From the NCBI RefSeq assembly GCF_003058225.1, contig NZ_QBUG01000003.1:62001-126000 (forward strand): a stretch of 64,000 nucleotides of DNA. The letters are read 5' to 3'. The translations under genes were made by a program, and so were the position numbers. Positions within the stretch are counted from its first letter, which is position 1. Every line of letters begins with the position of its first letter. Below the pieces are notes generated by a model that saw only the letters and a list, made by a program, of their open reading frames with translations, made no database searches and was not told the DNA's origin. Of this stretch, positions 34,593-43,409 are shown one piece after another. This DNA is from Promicromonospora sp. AC04 (lineage in GTDB: Bacteria > Actinomycetota > Actinomycetes > Actinomycetales > Cellulomonadaceae).

Positions 34593-35831
34593 CTACTTGC
34601 CCTGCGGCAGCGGGAGCGGCTCCATCCACTGGTCGTTGGCCGTGAGGTCGATGCCGTACTCGGCGGCGAACCGCATGCGCGTCCCGGTCAGCACGCCGTC
34701 GACCGACTCGTCGAGGTCGTAGACCCGCGCGCCGCGCAGCCGGTTCCGCTCGGCGCCCTCCAGACCGTACGTGCCGAACCCGGTGTTCCCCGCGTACCCG
34801 AGCAGCACGCCGTAGTAGTCGCCCGAGTAGGTGTTCACGTGGTCGTGGCCGCAGAACACGCCGCGGACGTCGCCCCGGTGCTGGATCGCGGAGAACATGC
34901 CGGAGTTGAACGGCCCCGGGCACTCCTCCTCGTTCCGCTCGCCGTCGATCCGGTGCCGGGCCTTGCCGCGCTCGTGGTCGGCGTCGGTCCGCCCGTCGAC
35001 CGAGCCGAACCACATGAACCGGTACTCCCACAGCGGGATGTGGATGAACATGAGGGCCGGGACGACGTGCCCGGCCCGCCGCTCGATCTCGACCGACGTG
35101 TCGTAGTACCACTTGACCTGGTCCATGCGCAGCCAGTCCCACGTGGGATAGCCGTCGAAGTCCTGGCCCGCCAGCGTGTCGGGCGCGTACCGCCCCGAGT
35201 CGAGCAGCCACAGGTTGAACGCCGGCCGGCCGCCCCGGCCCTCGATCAGCAGGTTCGAGTTGCCCTGCCCGGTGACGCCGCGCGCCGTCGGGCCGTTCAC
35301 GTTGTAGCGGTAGGACCGGTAGAAGGCGAGCATGTCGGCCTCGTCCACGCCGCTGTTCGGCGTCGAGTCCTCGTCGTGGTTGCCGAAGGTGATGGCCCAC
35401 GGCACCGCCCGCTCCTCCATCGGCTGCACCACGTTGTTCATCGCCTGGTGCATCTCCAGCGGGGTGTCGCAGCCGCCGGTGATGTTGTCGCCGTTCAGGA
35501 TCACGAGGTCCGGCCGCTCGTCGTCGAGCACCGCGCACATGAGCTCGAGCGTGCGGCGGTCGATCTTCTCGTCGTCCTGCGTGTCGTTGAACTGGACGAT
35601 CTTGAACTTGCCGTCGCGCCCGAACCGCAGCTCGCGCAGCGGATGCCGGCCGAGCTCCACGGCGGCCGACGCCGGCGCGGCGGCTCCGACGGTCGCGGCC
35701 GTCGCGGCGACCGTCGCGACGCCGGCCGCGCCGAGGCTGCCCAGGGACAGGAAGGTCCGGCGGTCGACGCCACCGGTGAGGCCGTCGCCGGCCAGGTCAG
35801 TTGTCTGCTCGCTCATACCCGTCTCACTCAT
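34593..35831 (-). CDS. Tat-exported calcineurin-like metallophosphoesterase
   Basis: A 412-residue exported phosphatase. Start ATG 35831 or ATG 35816; the Tat signal GVDRRTFLSLGSLGAAGVAT comes at about residues 22-41. Metal-binding blocks in order: VQFNDTQDDEK (the usual first D-x-H appears as D-x-Q), LNGDN, FGNHDED, HIPLWEY, and CGHDHVNTY. The closest named relatives are fungal Dcr2-like phosphoesterases. Substrate not known. Follows in tandem after the ndh region, divergent from ndh across 212 bases. Confidence 0.88.
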   Translation of the reverse strand: MSETGMSEQTTDLAGDGLTGGVDRRTFLSLGSLGAAGVATVAATAATVGAAAPASAAVELGRHPLRELRFGRDGKFKIVQFNDTQDDEKIDRRTLELMCAVLDDERPDLVILNGDNITGGCDTPLEMHQAMNNVVQPMEERAVPWAITFGNHDEDSTPNSGVDEADMLAFYRSYRYNVNGPTARGVTGQGNSNLLIEGRGGRPAFNLWLLDSGRYAPDTLAGQDFDGYPTWDWLRMDQVKWYYDTSVEIERRAGHVVPALMFIHIPLWEYRFMWFGSVDGRTDADHERGKARHRIDGERNEEECPGPFNSGMFSAIQHRGDVRGVFCGHDHVNTYSGDYYGVLLGYAGNTGFGTYGLEGAERNRLRGARVYDLDESVDGVLTGTRMRFAAEYGIDLTANDQWMEPLPLPQGK

Positions 35832-36043
35832 GCGCACGACGATCGGAGGCCCGGCTGGCGGCTGCCCAACCGGCGGGTGGATCCACGGTGACGGTCTGCT
35901 GAACGCCTGCCGCTCGATACGTGCGCAGGCCGTGGGCTCCGCTCGCTCGGGTCGCTCTGGCTCTGTTCGCTCGGGTCGGTGGTGGTGTCGCCGGTAGTGC
36001 TTACGACAAACCACGGTAACCCGGCGGTGAGAGACTTTGGCGC

Positions 36044-37417
36044 GTGACCGACTCTGCACCCACCCCCGTGCATCCAACCGACGGCGAGGACGAGGACTAC
36101 GGCCTCGAGACCCCACTGAGCGGGCACCCCGAACCGCTGCCGCACGTGGTCGTCGTGGGCGGCGGGTTCGCCGGCATGGCCACGGTGCGGGCGCTGAAGG
36201 ATGCGCCGGTCCGGATCACGCTGATCGACCGCCGCGTCTACAACACGTTCCAGCCGCTGCTGTACCAGGTGGCGACGGGCGGCCTGAACCCGGGCGACGT
36301 CACCTACTTCCTGCGCGGCCTGCGGCTGCACCAGAAGAACGTGCACGTGATCCACGAGCACCTCGTGGAGGCGGACCACGAGGCGAAGAAGATCCGCCTG
36401 CTCAACGACCACTGGGTCAGCTACGACTACCTCGTGGTGACGGCGGGCGTGACCACCAACTTCTTCGGGACGCCCGGCGCCAAGGAGTACGCGTTCCCGA
36501 TGTACTCCCGGTCGCAGGCGCTCCGGATCCGCGACAACCTCTTCATCCGCCTGGAGAAGGCCGCGAAGTCCAAGCGGCTCGACGACGGGCTGCGCGTCGT
36601 CGTCGTCGGCGGCGGCGCCACCGGGGTCGAGGTCGCGGGCGCGCTCGCGGAGCTGCGCACCGCCGGCCTCGAGCCCGCCTACCCCGAGATCCACGGCGAC
36701 GCGTTCGAGGTCAAGGTGGTGCAGCGGGGCGGCGAGATCCTCAAGTCGTTCGCACCCAAGCTGCGCACCTACGCCACCAAGGAGCTGGCCCGCCGCGGGG
36801 TCTCGCTGCACCTGGGCGCGGGCGTCGCAGCCGTCGAGCCCTCCGCCGTGGTGCTCACCGACGGCAAGCGGATCCACGCCGACCTCACCGTCTGGTCCGC
36901 GGGCGTGCACCCCCACGACGAGGTGGCCGACTGGGGCCTGCCGCAGGACGACGGCGGCCGCATCAAGATCGGCGACGACATGCAGGTCGAGGGCCTCCCG
37001 GGCGTCTTCGCCGCGGGCGACATCGCGATCTCGCCGTCGGACCTGCCGCAGCTGGCCCAGCCCGCGATCCAGGGCGGTCTCGTGGTGGGCAAGAACATCC
37101 GCGCCCTGCTCGAGGGCCGCCCCCTGCACAAGCTGCGCTACGTCGACAAGGGCACGATGGCGGTGATCGGCCGCCGCGCCGCGATCGCCGAGATCAACCT
37201 GCCGGGGGGCAAGCCGCTGCGGATCACCAAGGGGTCGGCGTGGCTGGTGTGGCTGTTCGTGCACATCATGTCGCTGGTCGGGCCGCGCAACCGGGTCACG
37301 ACGCTCGCCGGCCTGGCCACGCGGTACGGGTTCCCGTTCCACCGGCGTCCGATCCCGATCGTGGGCGACGTCCCCACGGTACGGCCGCCCAAGGCGCACC
37401 ACCCCGGCCGGGGTTAA
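36044..37417 (+). CDS. ndh: type II NADH:quinone dehydrogenase
   Basis: A 457-residue FAD-containing, non-proton-pumping NADH dehydrogenase that passes electrons to the quinone pool on the inner face of the membrane. Seen: FAD motif VVVGGGFAGMATVRAL (about residues 36-51), the NAD motif VVVVGGGATGVEVAGAL, and GVFAAGDIA; the C-terminus has an amphipathic membrane-anchor stretch (WLVWLFVHIMSLVG). Start GTG 36044 has no clear Shine-Dalgarno and may be leaderless. An N-terminal 34 residues of acidic sequence precede the core. Confidence 0.92.
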   Translation: MTDSAPTPVHPTDGEDEDYGLETPLSGHPEPLPHVVVVGGGFAGMATVRALKDAPVRITLIDRRVYNTFQPLLYQVATGGLNPGDVTYFLRGLRLHQKNVHVIHEHLVEADHEAKKIRLLNDHWVSYDYLVVTAGVTTNFFGTPGAKEYAFPMYSRSQALRIRDNLFIRLEKAAKSKRLDDGLRVVVVGGGATGVEVAGALAELRTAGLEPAYPEIHGDAFEVKVVQRGGEILKSFAPKLRTYATKELARRGVSLHLGAGVAAVEPSAVVLTDGKRIHADLTVWSAGVHPHDEVADWGLPQDDGGRIKIGDDMQVEGLPGVFAAGDIAISPSDLPQLAQPAIQGGLVVGKNIRALLEGRPLHKLRYVDKGTMAVIGRRAAIAEINLPGGKPLRITKGSAWLVWLFVHIMSLVGPRNRVTTLAGLATRYGFPFHRRPIPIVGDVPTVRPPKAHHPGRG

Positions 37418-37456
37418 GCGTTTCACCCCCTTGTTCGCTCGCGCCTGCGAGGAGAG

Positions 37457-37485
37457 CCTTCGAGCAGTGCCGAACGCCTCGAAGG
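37457..37485 (+). promoter_or_regulatory. hairpin overlapping the mannanase ribosome-binding site
   Basis: CCTTCGAG (37457-37464) pairs with CTCGAAGG (37478-37485), loop 13. The right arm overlaps the GAAGGGGAGGG Shine-Dalgarno region of the GH5 gene, so the stem could restrict its translation, or act simply as an attenuator after ndh. Confidence 0.4.
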
Positions 37486-37495
37486 GGAGGGACCC

Positions 37496-38632
37496 GTGGG
37501 ACCCACACGCGCTCTGCGATCGAACCGCGCTCTGCCGTCCACCCGCGCCGTCAGACCTGCACGCGGAGTCGTGTCCGTCACGAGCATCGCGGCGGCCGCC
37601 GTGCTGCTCGCGCCGCTGCTGGTCCCGCTGCTCGGTCAGCCGGCCGGCGCCGCGACCCCGGCGGCTCCCGACGGCGGCAGCGCCCCGGCGGGCGACCCGG
37701 CCGCCGTCGGTATCCACGTCAGCGGCGGGCAGCTCGTCGAGAGCAACGGGTCGCCCCTGCTGCTGCGCGGCGTCAGCCACGCCCACACCTGGTACGCCTC
37801 CGAGACCCGGTCGTTCGGCGACATCGCCGACGCCGGCGCGAACTCCGTCCGCGTGGTGCTCAGCGACGGGACCCGCTGGACGCGGAACGAGCCCGCGGAC
37901 GTGGCGAACGTCGTCGGCCTGTGCGAGGAGAACCAGCTGATCTGCGTGCTCGAGGACCACGACACCACCGGTTATGGCGAGGAGGCCGCCGCCAGCACCC
38001 TCGACACCGCTGCCAGCTACTGGATCTCGCTGCTCCCCACCCTCCAGGGCACCGAGGACCGCGTGCTCATCAACCTCGGCAACGAGCCCTACGGCAACAA
38101 CGCGGCGGTGAACGCGAGCTGGGCGGCCGATACGTCCGCCGCGATCCGGCGCCTGCGCGACGCGGGGTTCGAGCACACGATCATCGTGGACGCGCCGTCC
38201 TGGGGCCAGGACTGGCAGGGCATCATGCGGGACTCCGCCGACGACGTCCTCGCGGCCGACCCCGACGGCAACACCGTGTTCTCCGTGCACATGTACGGCG
38301 TCTACGACTCCGCGGCGGAGATCACCGCCTACCTCGACGCCTTCACGAGCCGGGGCCTGCCGATCATCGTGGGCGAGTTCGGGCACAACCACTCCGACGG
38401 CAATCCCGACGAGGACACGATCATGTCGTACACCCGGTCGCAGGGGATCGGCTGGTTCGCCTGGTCCTGGAGCGGCAACGGTGGCGGCGTCGAATATCTC
38501 GACATGGTGACGGGCTTCGACCCCGCACAGCGGACCTCGTGGGGCACCCGGGTCATCATCGGGCCCGACGGGCTCGCGGAGACCTCGGTGCGGGCGGGCG
38601 TCTTCGACGCCGGATCCGAGCTGCCGGACTAA
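37496..38632 (+). CDS. secreted GH5 beta-mannanase-like hydrolase
   Basis: A 378-residue glycoside hydrolase family 5 enzyme, most like subfamily 8 endo-beta-1,4-mannanases. GTG 37496 has a GGGGAGGG site close upstream. A signal peptide covers about residues 27-53. General acid Glu197 in INLGNEPYG and nucleophile Glu294 in VGEFGHNHSDG are seen; HTWYAS and GWFAWSWSGNGGG are typical. No binding module is attached. Probably acts on mannan or glucomannan outside the cell. Follows ndh by 78 bases in the same direction. Confidence 0.9.
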   Translation: MGPTRALRSNRALPSTRAVRPARGVVSVTSIAAAAVLLAPLLVPLLGQPAGAATPAAPDGGSAPAGDPAAVGIHVSGGQLVESNGSPLLLRGVSHAHTWYASETRSFGDIADAGANSVRVVLSDGTRWTRNEPADVANVVGLCEENQLICVLEDHDTTGYGEEAAASTLDTAASYWISLLPTLQGTEDRVLINLGNEPYGNNAAVNASWAADTSAAIRRLRDAGFEHTIIVDAPSWGQDWQGIMRDSADDVLAADPDGNTVFSVHMYGVYDSAAEITAYLDAFTSRGLPIIVGEFGHNHSDGNPDEDTIMSYTRSQGIGWFAWSWSGNGGGVEYLDMVTGFDPAQRTSWGTRVIIGPDGLAETSVRAGVFDAGSELPD

Positions 38633-38635
38633 ACA

Positions 38636-38653
38636 CATCCAGAAACTTCGATG
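38636..38653. promoter_or_regulatory. candidate ArsR operator
   Basis: CATC (38636-38639) and GATG (38650-38653) flank an AT-rich core just upstream of arsR, with 5 of 9 pairs matching. ArsR operators are AT-rich dyads of about this span, but the match is weak. Confidence 0.35.
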
Positions 38654-38671
38654 CGTGGCAAGATGGGGGGC

Positions 38672-39076
38672 ATGACGACGATCGCGCTCGAGCCCACACC
38701 GGCTCGGTCGGCATCCAGCCCCACGTCCGGTCCGGCGTCCGCGGCTCCGGCGTCGGGCGCCTGCTGCGCTCCCCTCGTACGCGAGGCCACCGACCCGGCC
38801 GCGGCTGCCGACCTTGCCCGCTCCTTCAAGGCACTGAGCGACGCCACCCGGGTTCGGCTGCTCTCGATCGTCGCGGCGCACGACGGCGGCGAGGCCTGCG
38901 TGTGCGATCTCACCGAACCCGTCGGCCTGAGCCAGCCCACCGTGAGCCACCACCTGAAGATCCTGGTCGACGCCGGTCTGCTCGCCCGGGAGCAGCGCGG
39001 CAAGTGGGCCTACTACTCGGTGGTGCCCGGCTCCCTCGACAGGCTCGGTGCGCTGCTCAGCGAAGCCGCGAGGTAA
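38672..39076 (+). CDS. arsR: ArsR-type arsenic-responsive regulator
   Basis: A 134-residue winged-helix repressor. ATG 38672 is preferred over the upstream ATG (38651) because GGGGGG lies just before it. The Cys pair CVC (residues 76 and 78) in the ACVCDLT block begins the recognition helices (PVGLSQPTVSHHLKIL), matching the As(III) site of classical ArsR; CC at 31-32 could be an additional ligand. Followed after 48 bases by an arsenate-reductase gene in the same direction. Confidence 0.9.
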   Translation: MTTIALEPTPARSASSPTSGPASAAPASGACCAPLVREATDPAAAADLARSFKALSDATRVRLLSIVAAHDGGEACVCDLTEPVGLSQPTVSHHLKILVDAGLLAREQRGKWAYYSVVPGSLDRLGALLSEAAR

Positions 39077-39124
39077 CCTCGCTCCTGGCGCTCGGCCACA
39101 CCGCCGTCGGCCAAGGAGAACCAC

Positions 39125-40417
39125 ATGACCCCGGACGAGCTGCGCTCCGCGCAAAAACTCACGATGGCGAACCCTGAGCGGTTGCGCCTGCTGGCCCGCA
39201 TGCTCACGCACCCCGCGGGCCGCTCCAGCGCCGAGGATCTGGTGTACCGCCCCGCTGTGAACGAGCTGGGTCCGGATGACGTGCAGGTCGGCGACCCGGC
39301 CGGCGACCTGCGGGCCGGTGACCTGCAGCAGGGGGTGGGCGCCGCGCTGGCCCTCGCGGACGTGGAGCAGGACCTCGAGGCGCTGGTCGCGGTGGGGCTG
39401 GTCGCCGTCGTCGGGCCGGTGCCGGCGGGTGCGCTGTCCGGCTCTTCGCCGTCCGGCCGTTCGCCGTCCGGCCGTTCGCCGTCCGGCCGTTCGCCGTCTG
39501 GCCCTTCGCCGTCTCACTCGCTGCGGTCGAACCGGCTGCTCACCGCTCGGGGGCGCTCGAACGGGCCGCTGTACCGGGTGTCGTCGCGCGGCATCGCGCG
39601 GTTCGGCTCGGCGGCCCTCGCGGCCCCGCGTCACGCGGGCGAGGCAACCCTCGACGTGCACGATCACGACGCTCTCCTCGACCGGCTGACCGAGACCCTC
39701 TCCGCCGGGTTCGCTTCGAACGCGGGCGCTGGGACCGTGGACCGGCTCGTCCGCGAGTGCTACTCGGCGCTGCGCAAGCAGGTGGGGTCGTTCGGGCACC
39801 TGCCGGCGCTCACCGCGTGGCTCGCGACCGACCGGCTCGCCGCCATGACCGAGGTGACGCACGGCTCACCGCACGACGTGCTGTTCGTCTGCGTCCACAA
39901 CACGGGCCGGTCCCAGATCGCGGCAGCGGTCACGCGGCGCCTCGCGGGCGACCGCATCCGCGTGCGCACAGCGGGGTCGAGGCCGGTCGCCGAACCCGAC
40001 CCGATGACCGAGACCGTCCTCGCCCGCCGCGGACTCGACGGGCTCATCGAGTTCCCGCGCGAGCTCACGGACGACATCGTGCGCGCCTCCGGCGTGATCG
40101 TGACGATGGGCTGCGGCGATGCGTGCCCCGTCTACCCGGGACGCCGCTACCTCGACTGGCCGCTGGACGACCCTGCGGGCCGGCCGGTCGAGGAGGTCGA
40201 GCTGATCGTCGACGACATCACGGCGCGGGTGCGGTCGCTGATCGCGGAGATCGACGCGATGGCGGAACGGTCAGGGGCGGGGCTGTCCGTGCACCCGTCC
40301 GACGACGGCGCGCTCCCGGCGTGGCTGCCGCGCGGCTGGTTGCCGCGCACGGCCCGGCGCCCGTGGACCGCCGTCGCGACCGCACTCGGCGCGAAGGGTC
40401 AGCGGAAGGCGCGATAG
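39125..40417 (+). CDS. arsC: arsenate reductase (LMW-PTP/ArsC type) with N-terminal winged-helix-like domain
   Basis: A 430-residue multidomain protein. Residues about 15-165 look like a winged-helix region (ANPERLRLLARMLTHP, DLEALVAVGLVAVV, LYRVSSRGIARFG) broken by a Ser/Pro/Gly repeat at about 106-130. Residues 180-245 form a three-helix bundle often fused to actinobacterial ArsC. The reductase domain follows: VCVHNTGRSQIA with nucleophile Cys256 and Arg262, and MGCGDACPVYPGRRYLDW with further redox Cys. It reduces arsenate to arsenite. It is in tandem with arsR and overlaps the convergent kinase-like gene by 19 bases. No ArsB/Acr3 efflux gene is nearby. Confidence 0.88.
   Translation: MTPDELRSAQKLTMANPERLRLLARMLTHPAGRSSAEDLVYRPAVNELGPDDVQVGDPAGDLRAGDLQQGVGAALALADVEQDLEALVAVGLVAVVGPVPAGALSGSSPSGRSPSGRSPSGRSPSGPSPSHSLRSNRLLTARGRSNGPLYRVSSRGIARFGSAALAAPRHAGEATLDVHDHDALLDRLTETLSAGFASNAGAGTVDRLVRECYSALRKQVGSFGHLPALTAWLATDRLAAMTEVTHGSPHDVLFVCVHNTGRSQIAAAVTRRLAGDRIRVRTAGSRPVAEPDPMTETVLARRGLDGLIEFPRELTDDIVRASGVIVTMGCGDACPVYPGRRYLDWPLDDPAGRPVEEVELIVDDITARVRSLIAEIDAMAERSGAGLSVHPSDDGALPAWLPRGWLPRTARRPWTAVATALGAKGQRKAR
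39445..39513 (+). repeat. 15-bp tandem repeat inside arsC
   Basis: Four units of TTCGCCGTCCGGCCG (39445-39504; the fourth has two changes) and a partial fifth encode SPSGR-type repeats in a linker. Being in frame and near-identical, the copy number may vary between strains. Confidence 0.85.
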
Positions 40418-41577
40418 CCGGTCGGCTCGACGCCCGGTCCCCAGCTCTCGAGCGCCCAGGTCGCGGCGTCGCCCATGGCCGCCGCGAGCGCCGGGAAGTC
40501 CTGGCGCAGGTTGAGGGCTCCCCATCTCCATCGGGACACCATGAGCTGCCGGTAGGACGGCGACCGGCCCTCGGGGCCCACGAACGGACGACCCTCGAGG
40601 GTGCTCTTCCACAGCCAACCGGTCATGAGCACCAGGTAGACCGCGCACGCCTGCCGGACGGCGAGATCCCAGCCCGGCTCGGCGACGACGTCGGGTGCGC
40701 GCACCGCCAGGCCGGCCGAGAACTCGGTGAAGAGCATGTCGGTGAGGCCGGCCGGCGGGTCGAAGACGCACCAGCAGGTCGCGAAGGGGAGCACCGCGTA
40801 TGCCGCGGCGAAGGCGGCGTGCTCGACGTCAGTGCCCTCCAGGTCGAGGAACCACCAGCCGTCCGGGCCGAGCACCGCATTGTCGGGGCAGGTGTCCGTG
40901 GGCGAGACGATCGCGGCCGTGCCTGGGGTGCGCAGGTGCTGGGTGGCAGCCAGCTCGGACTCGATGGCGGCCCTCGTCCCGGATCCGGCACCGCCCGCGG
41001 TCACGGCTTCGAGGAGGCGGTCGACACCGTTGCGAAGGTCAGCGTCCGCGTTCCAGGGCTCCGCGTCGGCCAGGCGTCGGCGGGCTCGGGCGACCTGGTC
41101 TCGGGAGTCACCTGTCGCGCGACCGAGCGCTCGCGCCCAGGTCCGCGCGCCCTCCCAGGCAGCGTCGTGGTCGTCGCCGAGGAGCAGATCGGCGAGTGTG
41201 GGCAGGTCGCCGAGATCGGACATGACGATCAGGCGATGGTCCCGATCCTGCGCCAGCAGGCTTGGCGTACGAGAACACAGCTCGAGTCCGGCGCTCTCGC
41301 GCACGAACCCTCCGGCGTCGGACAGGAAGTGCTTGACGATCACCGTGGCCGGGATCTGCTTGTCCGCACTGGTTCGTTCGCTGTGTTGCTCGTCGGGCTG
41401 GTCGCCGTGCTGTTCGTCGTGCAGCTCGACCCTGCAGCGGAGCACGCGCGAACGCGCGGAACCACCGAGATCGACGGGGTCGACCAGGCGGGCGCCGTCG
41501 AACGCTGCTGTGCCCGATGCTGCTGTGCCCAGTGCTGCGGCGAGAGCCTTCTCGGCGAGGGAGATGGTGTCGTGCAC
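40399..41577 (-). CDS. protein-kinase/aminoglycoside-phosphotransferase-like fold protein
   Basis: A 392-residue protein with the general plan of APH-type kinases. TDTCPDNAVL followed by FLDLEG resembles the catalytic HxDxxxxN and metal-binding loops, though the usual His is Thr here. Substrate unknown. No signal peptide. Convergent with arsC and divergent from the VOC gene across a 196-base region that holds a DnaA-box cluster. Confidence 0.6.
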   Translation of the reverse strand: MHDTISLAEKALAAALGTAASGTAAFDGARLVDPVDLGGSARSRVLRCRVELHDEQHGDQPDEQHSERTSADKQIPATVIVKHFLSDAGGFVRESAGLELCSRTPSLLAQDRDHRLIVMSDLGDLPTLADLLLGDDHDAAWEGARTWARALGRATGDSRDQVARARRRLADAEPWNADADLRNGVDRLLEAVTAGGAGSGTRAAIESELAATQHLRTPGTAAIVSPTDTCPDNAVLGPDGWWFLDLEGTDVEHAAFAAAYAVLPFATCWCVFDPPAGLTDMLFTEFSAGLAVRAPDVVAEPGWDLAVRQACAVYLVLMTGWLWKSTLEGRPFVGPEGRSPSYRQLMVSRWRWGALNLRQDFPALAAAMGDAATWALESWGPGVEPTGYRAFR

Positions 41578-41615
41578 CGGGCCAGTGTGCCTGCGTCTCG
41601 TCGGGGGTGACCAGC

Positions 41616-41650
41616 GTATTCACAGGGCTGTGGACAACCTCTGTGGATAA
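41616..41650. promoter_or_regulatory. cluster of three DnaA-box-like sites
   Basis: Within 35 bases: GTATTCACA (41616-41624, one mismatch), TGTGGACAA (41629-41637, reverse of TTGTCCACA, the streptomycete-type box) and TGTGGATAA (41642-41650, reverse of the perfect TTATCCACA). It sits in the divergent region between the kinase-like and VOC genes. No dnaA, dnaN or other origin gene is near, so it may be an accessory DnaA-binding site. Confidence 0.55.
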
Positions 41651-41773
41651 CCCGGCGTAGAGGGCATCCGCGGATCGCATCGCCTGGGCGGAGGGGTGGG
41701 GAATGTCAGTGACTGGGTGCAAGGTGGTGGTCCGGAGCACTCTCCGTGAGACGACCTCTTGAAAGGCAGAGCC

Positions 41774-42547
41774 ATGACCGAACCAGCTTCCGCCGCCCCC
41801 GGCGCCGCACCGCCAACGTCTGGCGGAGTCGGTTCTCTGGACTCCGTGGTCCTGGACGTCCCCGACATCGTCGCCGAGGCGGAGTTCTGGAAAGCCCTGA
41901 CGGGCGGCACCGCGTCGGAGGAGAACGACGACTGGATCACCATCGTGACCCCCGACCGGTGGGGCATCGCGTTCCAGCTCGCACCGGATCACATAGCGCC
42001 GCAGTGGCCGGGGCAGGAGCACCCCCAGCAGGCACACCTCGACCTGTACGTTCCGGACGTGGCGACCGCGAGCGCCCGAGCGGTGGAGCTCGGGGCGACA
42101 GTGCTGAGGGAGAACGAACGCTGGACCACCCTGGCCGACCCTGCCGGGCACCCCTTCGACCTGTGTCTCAAGGAGGAGGCCGAGGGCGTCACCGTCATGG
42201 GCACCACTATCGACTGCGCTGACGCGTCGGCGCTCGCCCAGTTCTGGTCGGGCGTGATGGGCGCCCCAGTGACCTACGACGCCGACGGGGTCGCCATGAT
42301 CGGCAGCGCGAAGCCCCTGCTGTTCCAGTCCGTGGAGGACTACAACCCGCCGCGGTGGCCCGATCCCGCGTATCCGCAGCAGCTGCACCTCGATGTCGAG
42401 GTGCCCGACCTCGACGCCGGCGAGGAGGCCGTGCTCACGCTCGGCGCGACCCGCTTGCCGGGCGGGGGCGAAACCTTCAGGGTGTTCGCCGACCCGGCGG
42501 GGCACCCCTTCTGCCTGGTCCGCGAAAGCTCGCTGACGGTGAGCTGA
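41774..42547 (+). CDS. two-domain VOC (glyoxalase-fold) protein
   Basis: A 257-residue protein with two repeats of the glyoxalase/bleomycin-resistance fold (residues about 20-130 and 140-255), each ending DPAGHPFxL, the Glyoxalase_6 pattern. ATG 41774 has AAAGG upstream; the earlier TTG is inside that site. Such proteins bind metals or small ligands; activity not deducible. Confidence 0.85.
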   Translation: MTEPASAAPGAAPPTSGGVGSLDSVVLDVPDIVAEAEFWKALTGGTASEENDDWITIVTPDRWGIAFQLAPDHIAPQWPGQEHPQQAHLDLYVPDVATASARAVELGATVLRENERWTTLADPAGHPFDLCLKEEAEGVTVMGTTIDCADASALAQFWSGVMGAPVTYDADGVAMIGSAKPLLFQSVEDYNPPRWPDPAYPQQLHLDVEVPDLDAGEEAVLTLGATRLPGGGETFRVFADPAGHPFCLVRESSLTVS

Positions 42548-42550
42548 TTC

Positions 42551-43213
42551 TCAGGCGTGCACGAGGGCCGGGTGGTCCGGGTGGTCGAACCGGACCACCA
42601 GGTCCGGCACGCCCTCGATCTCCCGTGCGTACCTCTCGTGGGCGGGAACCGTCCACGCGTCCTCAGGCGGTGTCCGACGCCGGATCGTCGCCGGCTTGAG
42701 CGCAAGCTGCACCGAGACGTCGACGTCGAGTCCCCGACCGATCGCTAGTGCACCGTCGAGCACTACGACCGTGCCGGGTGCGGCACGGACATAGGCAGCC
42801 CGAGTGGCGCGGTCGGCGTCAGGGTCACGCAGGCTCGGTAGGTACTCCCCCTGCTCGACGACGCGCGTCAGCACCTCGCGGTTCAGCGCACCGACGTCGA
42901 TCCAGCTGTCGAGCAGGCTGTCCGGGTCCTCGCGCCCTCGCTCGAGCCGGAGGGACCGCGGGCGGAGAAAGTGCCTGACACTGACGCGTGCGGTGGGTCG
43001 GCCGGCGGCTTCGAACGGTGCGACGAGGGCGTCTGCCAGCCGCTCGGGGTGCGTGGACGAGTGGCCGTCGACGAGTACCCGGACCGGAGCGGCGACGTCG
43101 GGCTGCCGCTGCCCCATCGGCTCATCGGCACGGGCCGCCGCGCGGGCAAGTACGAGGTCGACGATGCGCTCGACGAGGAGCGCCTCGCTGACCGGTTCAA
43201 CGCGTGTGCTCAT
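42551..43213 (-). CDS. uridine-kinase-like protein without a P-loop
   Basis: A 220-residue protein that follows the outline of uridine kinase family members (VRVLVDG..., SVRHFLRPRSLRLERGREDPDSLLDSW, TVVVLDGAL). The Walker A position, normally GxxGxGKT, reads GHSSTHPERLA, so the nucleotide-binding Lys/Thr are missing. It may be a non-catalytic relative or use another chemistry. Stop is 3 bases from the convergent VOC stop. Confidence 0.65.
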   Translation of the reverse strand: MSTRVEPVSEALLVERIVDLVLARAAARADEPMGQRQPDVAAPVRVLVDGHSSTHPERLADALVAPFEAAGRPTARVSVRHFLRPRSLRLERGREDPDSLLDSWIDVGALNREVLTRVVEQGEYLPSLRDPDADRATRAAYVRAAPGTVVVLDGALAIGRGLDVDVSVQLALKPATIRRRTPPEDAWTVPAHERYAREIEGVPDLVVRFDHPDHPALVHA

Positions 43214-43409
43214 CGTGCAGTGACTCTAGTTGCGAAAGCGAGAGACCTTCCCGACGGCGCTTCAACGGAACGAGCGCGACCACAGGACGCCTTTTTGGCT
43301 CTTCGTCCACAGATCGCGGATCTGCCGGCCCCAGGCGCCGCCGACCGGTCCAAGATCGTGGCCAAGGCGAAAGCCGGGACAACGACCACACGGTCCGGAG
43401 GGAGGATGC

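Noticed and set aside
39445-39513. CRISPR-like array
   Set aside because: Direct 15-bp repeats without spacers inside a coding frame; the same applies to the ACCAGC repeat at 52408-52440.
35828-39862. Very long open frame (over 1300 codons) on the minus strand opposite ndh, GH5 and arsR
   Set aside because: Arg/Val/Gly-rich translation without motifs; a by-product of high GC in the third codon position of the real plus-strand genes.
41616-41650. Chromosomal replication origin
   Set aside because: Only three DnaA-like boxes and no dnaA, dnaN, recF, gyr or AT-rich unwinding element nearby.
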